This document shows, piece after piece, positions 59,125-64,000 of a stretch of 64,000 nucleotides of DNA. The DNA lies in contig BROI01000030.1 in assembly GCA_027923505.1 (NCBI GenBank), positions 186,001 through 250,000 of the forward strand, read 5' to 3'. Within the stretch, counting starts at the first letter, position 1, and each line of letters begins with the position of its first letter. A program made the position numbers and the translations under genes. The notes beneath the pieces were generated by a model. That model was not told the origin of the DNA, ran no database searches, and worked only from the letters and a program-made list of their open reading frames with translations. This DNA comes from Mayamaea pseudoterrestris (taxonomy: Eukaryota; Bacillariophyta; Bacillariophyceae; Sellaphorales; Sellaphoraceae).

Positions 59125-62100
59125 TTTTTGGGCACCTACAGTACTTGCTGTAGGGGCGTTTGAATATCACGGCATCTGCGGGCTGAGACTGGTGACAAGT
59201 TGTCTAAATACGGACACCAGCCAAGCCTCCCAGAATTGTTGGCAATTCTGGTGTATTTTAGGCTAGGCTTGCTGTAGGAAATTTGTATGTCATGGCATCT
59301 GCTGGCTGAGCTTGTCACCAACATTGCCATCCCCTGTACAAGCAAGCCAGCCATCTTGTTGCCTGATTAAGTGTTGGCACCATTCTGGTGTATTTTGGGA
59401 GCCCTACGGGGCTTCTGTGGGGGTGATGTCACGCCTCTCCGGGGCGGGCCGTCACCACCGTTCCTTTCCCCCCCCCCTGTGCGCACCCTAAGATGTTGGC
59501 ACCGTTCTGGTGACCCACCTACACTTTCGGGTGGGTGCTAGTGGGCTGATGGTGACAAGTTGTCACCAAATACATTGCCATCCCGCGAGACACCAGCCAA
59601 GCCTACCATCTTGTAGCGCAGCCTGATTAATGTTTGGCTCCGTTTGGTGGAGTATGTTGGGCCTCCGGGCCGGAGCTTTGTGTGTGAGATGTTCGTCTCC
59701 GCGGCTGGGAACTGAGTGACAAGTTGTCACCACACATTCCCTGTGACCCAAGCCTGCCATCTATGTTGGCACCATTCTGGTGTAGCCTTACCGGGCTTGC
59801 TGTGAGGGGTTGTTGTCACGGCATCTGCGCGGCTGAGACTGGTGACAAGATTGTCACAACCGTCATCCCTAGTCCAGCGTGAATAATGATGTTGGCACCA
59901 TTGTGGTGTATTTTGGGGCACCTACGCGCTGTAGGGGCGTTTGAGTGTCACGGCTACTGTGCAGGCTGGCCTTTGGTGACAAGAGATTGTCACCAAATAC
60001 AGCCCTCCCCTGAGACACCAGCCAAGCCTACCATCTTGTAGCGCAGCGTGAATAATGATATTGGACACTATTCTGGGTGTATTTTGGGCACCCTAGAGGG
60101 CTTGCTGTGGGGGGATTTGAATGTCACGGCATCTGCGGGCTGAGACTGAGTATTGCAAGTGGTCACCAAATACATTCGTCATCTCCTGAGACACCACCAA
60201 GACCACCATCTTGTGGCGCAGCCTGATAATGTGTTGGCACCATTCCCTGGTGTATTTGTTTTTTGGGGCCCTGGGCTGGCTGTGGGAGCGTTTGAATGTC
60301 TCATCTGCTGGTGGCAAGTTGTCACCAAATACATTGCCATCCCCTGAGACACCAGCACCCGAGCTTCTTGTTTGTCGCAGCCTCAATCAATGTGTTGGCA
60401 CCGTTTGGTGTTGGTGTAATTTTGGGCACCTACAGGGCTTGCTTGGGGGGTTTGAATGTCAGGCATTGCGGGCTGAGACTGGTGACAAGTTGTCACCTCT
60501 TTCGAACCCACGCCAAGCTACCATCTTGTAGCGCAGCCTGATTGGCGATGTTGGCACCATTTGGTGCTAATTTGGGGCACCCACCCGGGCTTGCTGTAGG
60601 TGTGTTTGAATGTCACGGCATCTGCGGGCTGGAGACTGGTGACAAGTTGTCACCAAATACATTGCCATCCCCTTTGACACCAGCCAGAAGCCAGCCATCT
60701 TGTAGCGCAGCACCCTGAAAAATGATGTTGGCACCGTTCTGGTGTATTTTGGGCACCTAAGGGCTTGCGGTCTTTTTGAAATGTCACGGCATCTGCGGGC
60801 TGAGACTGGTGACAAGTTTGTCTCCAAATACATTCCCCTGTCGCCCTGCTGGTAGCGCAGGCTGATTAATGATGTTAGCACCGTTCTGGTGTATTTTGGG
60901 CACCTACAGGGCTTGCTGTGGAGGGACGTTTGAATGTCACCGGCATCTGCGGGCTGAGACTGGTGACAAGTTGTCACCAATGTACTCCACTGAGACACCA
61001 GCCAAGCCTACCATCTTGTAGCGCAGCCTAACAAATGATGTTGGCTCCATTTTGGTGTAAAGTTCAGGCATCTACCGGGCCTGCTGTAGCGAGTGTGTTT
61101 GAATGTCATAGCATCTGCGGGCGCTGAGACTGGTGACAAGTTGTCACCAAATACATTGCCATCCCCTCTGTCACCCAGCCAACTTTTTTGTACGCAGCTT
61201 CAAAAAGGATGTTGGCACCATTCTGGTTGTATTTTGGGCACCTACAGGGGCTTGCGGGGGGTTGAATGATCCCGGCATCTGCGGGCGAGACTGGTGACAG
61301 AGTTGTCACCAAAATACGATCTGCCATTTCCCCGAGACACAGCCAAGCCCAACCTTGTCGCGCACCTCCAGGTGGGCGTTCTTGGGGACCCTACAGTCTG
61401 TGGGCGTTTGAGAATGTGTTGGCATCGGCACGGCCCGGCTGAGACTGGTAAGTTGTTGCTGCCATCCCCCCTGGACAAGCCCAAGCCAACCATCTTGTAG
61501 CGCATAGCCTGAATGTGGCGGGGTGTATTTTGGGCCTCGGGGCGTTGGGGTTTGGAGATGTCACAGCACCTGCGCGGCTGGAGACTGGTGACAAGTTGTC
61601 ACCAAATACATTGCCATCCCCTGAGACACCAGCCAAGCCTACCATCTTGTAGCGCAGCCTAATGATGTTGGCACCATTCTGGTGTTTTGGGCACCTACAG
61701 GGCTTGCTGTAGGGGCTTTTGAGTGTCATGGCATCTGCGGGCTGAGACTGGTGACAAGTTGTCACCAAATACATTGCCATCTCCCCTGAGACACACCAGC
61801 CAAGCTTACCAGCTTGTAAAGCGCACCCAAAATACAGATGTTGGCACCATTCTGGTGTATTTTTGGGCACCTACCAGGGCCTGCTGTAGGGGGGTGTGTC
61901 TGAGTTCACAGCATCTGCGGGTGACTGGTGACAAGTTGTCACCTTATACATTGCCATCCCCGAGACACCACCAAGCCTACCATCTTGTAGCTGCAGCCTG
62001 AATAAGATGTTGGCACCATTCTGGTGTAATTTTGGGCACCTACAGGGCTTGCTGTAGTGTGTCTGAATGTCATGGCATCTGCGGGCTGGAGACTGGTGAC

Positions 62101-64000
62101 AAGTTGTCCCAAATACACGTTCATCCTGTTAGACACCAGCCAAGGCCTCACCATCTTGTAGCGCATCCTGAAAAATGATGTTGGCACCACTCTGGTGCAA
62201 TTTTGGGCATCTACGGGCTTGGGCGTTTATGTCCTACGTCTACGCGGATCTGGCTGAGACCTGGTGACAAGTTGTCACCAAATACATTCTGCCATCCCCT
62301 GAGACACCAGCCAAGCTTACCATCTTGTCACGCAGCCTGACTAATGTGGCACCATTCTGGTGTAATTTGGGCTCCTACCGGGCCTGCTGTAGTGTGTCTG
62401 AATCGGCAGCTCTCGGGCTGAGACTGGTGACACAAACAACACATTCACATCCCTGAGCCAAGCCAGCTACCATCTTGTAGCGCAGCCTGAATAATAGATG
62501 GTTGGCACCATTCTGGTGTCATTTGGGCACCCCACAGGGCTTTGCTGTAGGGTGTCTGAATGCAGCATCTGCCGGGTTAGACTGGTGACAAGATGTCACC
62601 AAATAAATTTCCATCCCCTGTGACACCAGCCAAGCCTACCATCTTGTAGCGCAGTCTGAATAATGATGTTGGCACCATTCTGGTGTAATATGGGCACCTA
62701 CAGGGTTTGCTGTAGGGCGTCTGAATGTTCGGCATCTGCGAGGATGAGACTGGTGACAAGTTGTCACCAAGATACATTGCCATCCCCTGGAGACACCAGC
62801 CAAGCCTACCATCTTGTAGCGCAGTCTGAATAATGATGTGTGGCACCATTCGTGGGGTATTTTGGGCACCTACAGGGCTTGCTGTAGGGGGTTTGAATGT
62901 CACGGCATCTGCCGGCTTGAGACTGGTGACAAGTTGTCACCAAACCATACATTGCCACTCCTGAGACACCAGCCAAGCTCTACCATCTTGTAGCGCAGCC
63001 GGATAATGATGTTGGCACCATTCTGGTGTATTTTTGGGCACCTAAGGGCTTGCTGTAGGGGCGTTTGAATGTCACGGCATCTGGTGGACGAGACTGGTGA
63101 CAGAAGTTGTCACCAAATACATTGCCATCCCCTGAGACACAGCCAACGCCCACCCTGTAGCGCAGCCTGAATAAGATGTTGGCACCATTCTGGTGTATTG
63201 ACTCTACAGGGGCCTGTAGGTTCTGAATGGGCATGGGACTGGTGACAAGTTGTCACCAATATCCGGGACCGCCAAGTCACCATCTTGTAGCGCAGCCTGA
63301 TGTTGGCACCATCTTGATCCTACCGGCCTGCTGTAGGGTCGAGCATCTGCGGGCTAGGAGACTGGTGACAAGTTGTCACCGCAAATACATTGCCATCCAC
63401 CTGAGACACCTACCACTTGTAGCGCAGCCTGAATAAATGGTTGGCCCCCCATATTGGGCACCCTACAGGCTTGCTGTAGGGTGTCTGGTGTGAAAGCAAT
63501 TCGGCTGAGACTGGTGACAATGTCACCAAACCATTGCCATCCCCTGAGACACCAGCCAAGCTTAACATTGTCTTGTAGCGAAGCAGCCTGAAAAATGATG
63601 TTGGCACCATTCTGTGTGATTTGGCACCTACAGGGCCTGCTGTAGGGGCGTTTGAATGTCATGGCATCTGCGGGCTGAGACTGGTGACAAGTTGTCACCA
63701 AATACATTGCCATCCCCTGAGACACCAGCCAAGCTTACCATCTTGTAGCGCATCCTCAAAAATGATGTTGGCACCGTTCTGGTTTAATTTGGGCACCTAC
63801 AGGGCTTGCTGTAGGGGCGTTTGAATGTCATGGCATCTGCGGGCTGAGACTGGTGACAAGTTGTCACCAAATACATTGCCATCCCCTGAGACAGCAGCCA
63901 AGCCTACCATTTTGTATCGCAGCCTGAAAAATGATTTTGGCACCATTCTGGTGTATGCTGGGCACCTACAGGGCTGCTGAAGGGGCGTTTGAATGTCATG
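59125..64000 (-). repeat. Satellite A, array 4, inverted (~169-bp units)
   Basis: About 29 units in reverse orientation: GGGCACCTACAGGGCTTGCT, GTAGGGGCGTTTGAATGTCA, GGCATCTGCGGGCTGAGACT, TGGTGACAAGTTGTCACCA, AATACATTGCCATCCCCTGA, CACCAGCCAAGCCTACCATC, TGTAGCGCAGCCTGAATAAT. All follow the CTGTAGGTGCCC subtype and most share AATACATTGCC in place of AATATCATTGCC. Many small insertions and deletions, fewest near 63.6-64.0 kb. Continues past the window end. Confidence 0.93.

Overview
The window looks like diatom (stramenopile) nuclear DNA. The evidence is a zeaxanthin epoxidase with a diatom-style plastid presequence, a neighbouring violaxanthin-de-epoxidase-like (VDL) gene, few short GT-AG introns, TTAGGG-type telomere repeats and a stramenopile-type retroelement. 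Species cannot be read from the sequence; a pennate diatom of the Phaeodactylum type is a reasonable guess. It divides into a 10-kb gene block and a 54-kb block of satellite DNA that looks subtelomeric.

Gene block (1-10,070): ISD11/LYRM4-like Fe-S assembly protein (-, two exons), a doubtful small ORF (+), proteasome assembly chaperone 3-like protein (-), an unknown Ser-rich protein (+), a MAN1/Src1-C-terminal-domain inner nuclear membrane protein (-), a TTC4/Cns1-type Hsp90 co-chaperone (+, two exons), zeaxanthin epoxidase (-) and, divergent from it, a VDL/VDR-like gene (+). The VDL gene carries many small frameshifts and is cut off where the satellite begins. ZEP plus VDL matches the known diatom ZEP1-VDL2 pairing in xanthophyll and fucoxanthin synthesis. 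Most neighbours are divergent or convergent with compact spacers.

Satellite block (10,062-64,000): four tandem families. Satellite A (169 bp) occupies 10,062-17,371, 19,386-29,151, 33,596-33,803 and 51,646-56,248, and in inverted orientation 59,125-64,000. Satellite B (172/180 bp, 17,372-19,368) is the reverse complement of family C (181 bp, ~33,046-33,415 and 33,833-42,478). Satellite D (~340 bp) fills 42,479-51,645. Each A unit carries a perfect 19-bp palindrome. The A array at 19.4-29 kb shows a 22-monomer higher-order repeat of 3,718 bp.

Two short interstitial telomere tracts (CCCTAA at 19,369; TTAGGG at 33,805) face outward and bracket a 14.4-kb block, as if a telomere-capped piece had been joined into longer satellite DNA. 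A GC-rich, truncated retroelement (29,152-~33,045) with fragments of C and unique DNA interrupts a single A monomer. A 2.9-kb non-satellite island at 56.2-59.1 kb marks the point where satellite A flips orientation. Indel density is low in the genes (except VDL) and at 19.4-29.1 kb, but high at 8.9-13 kb, 38.7-51.6 kb and 59-64 kb. Uncorrected sequencing error or misassembly must therefore be weighed against real decay.
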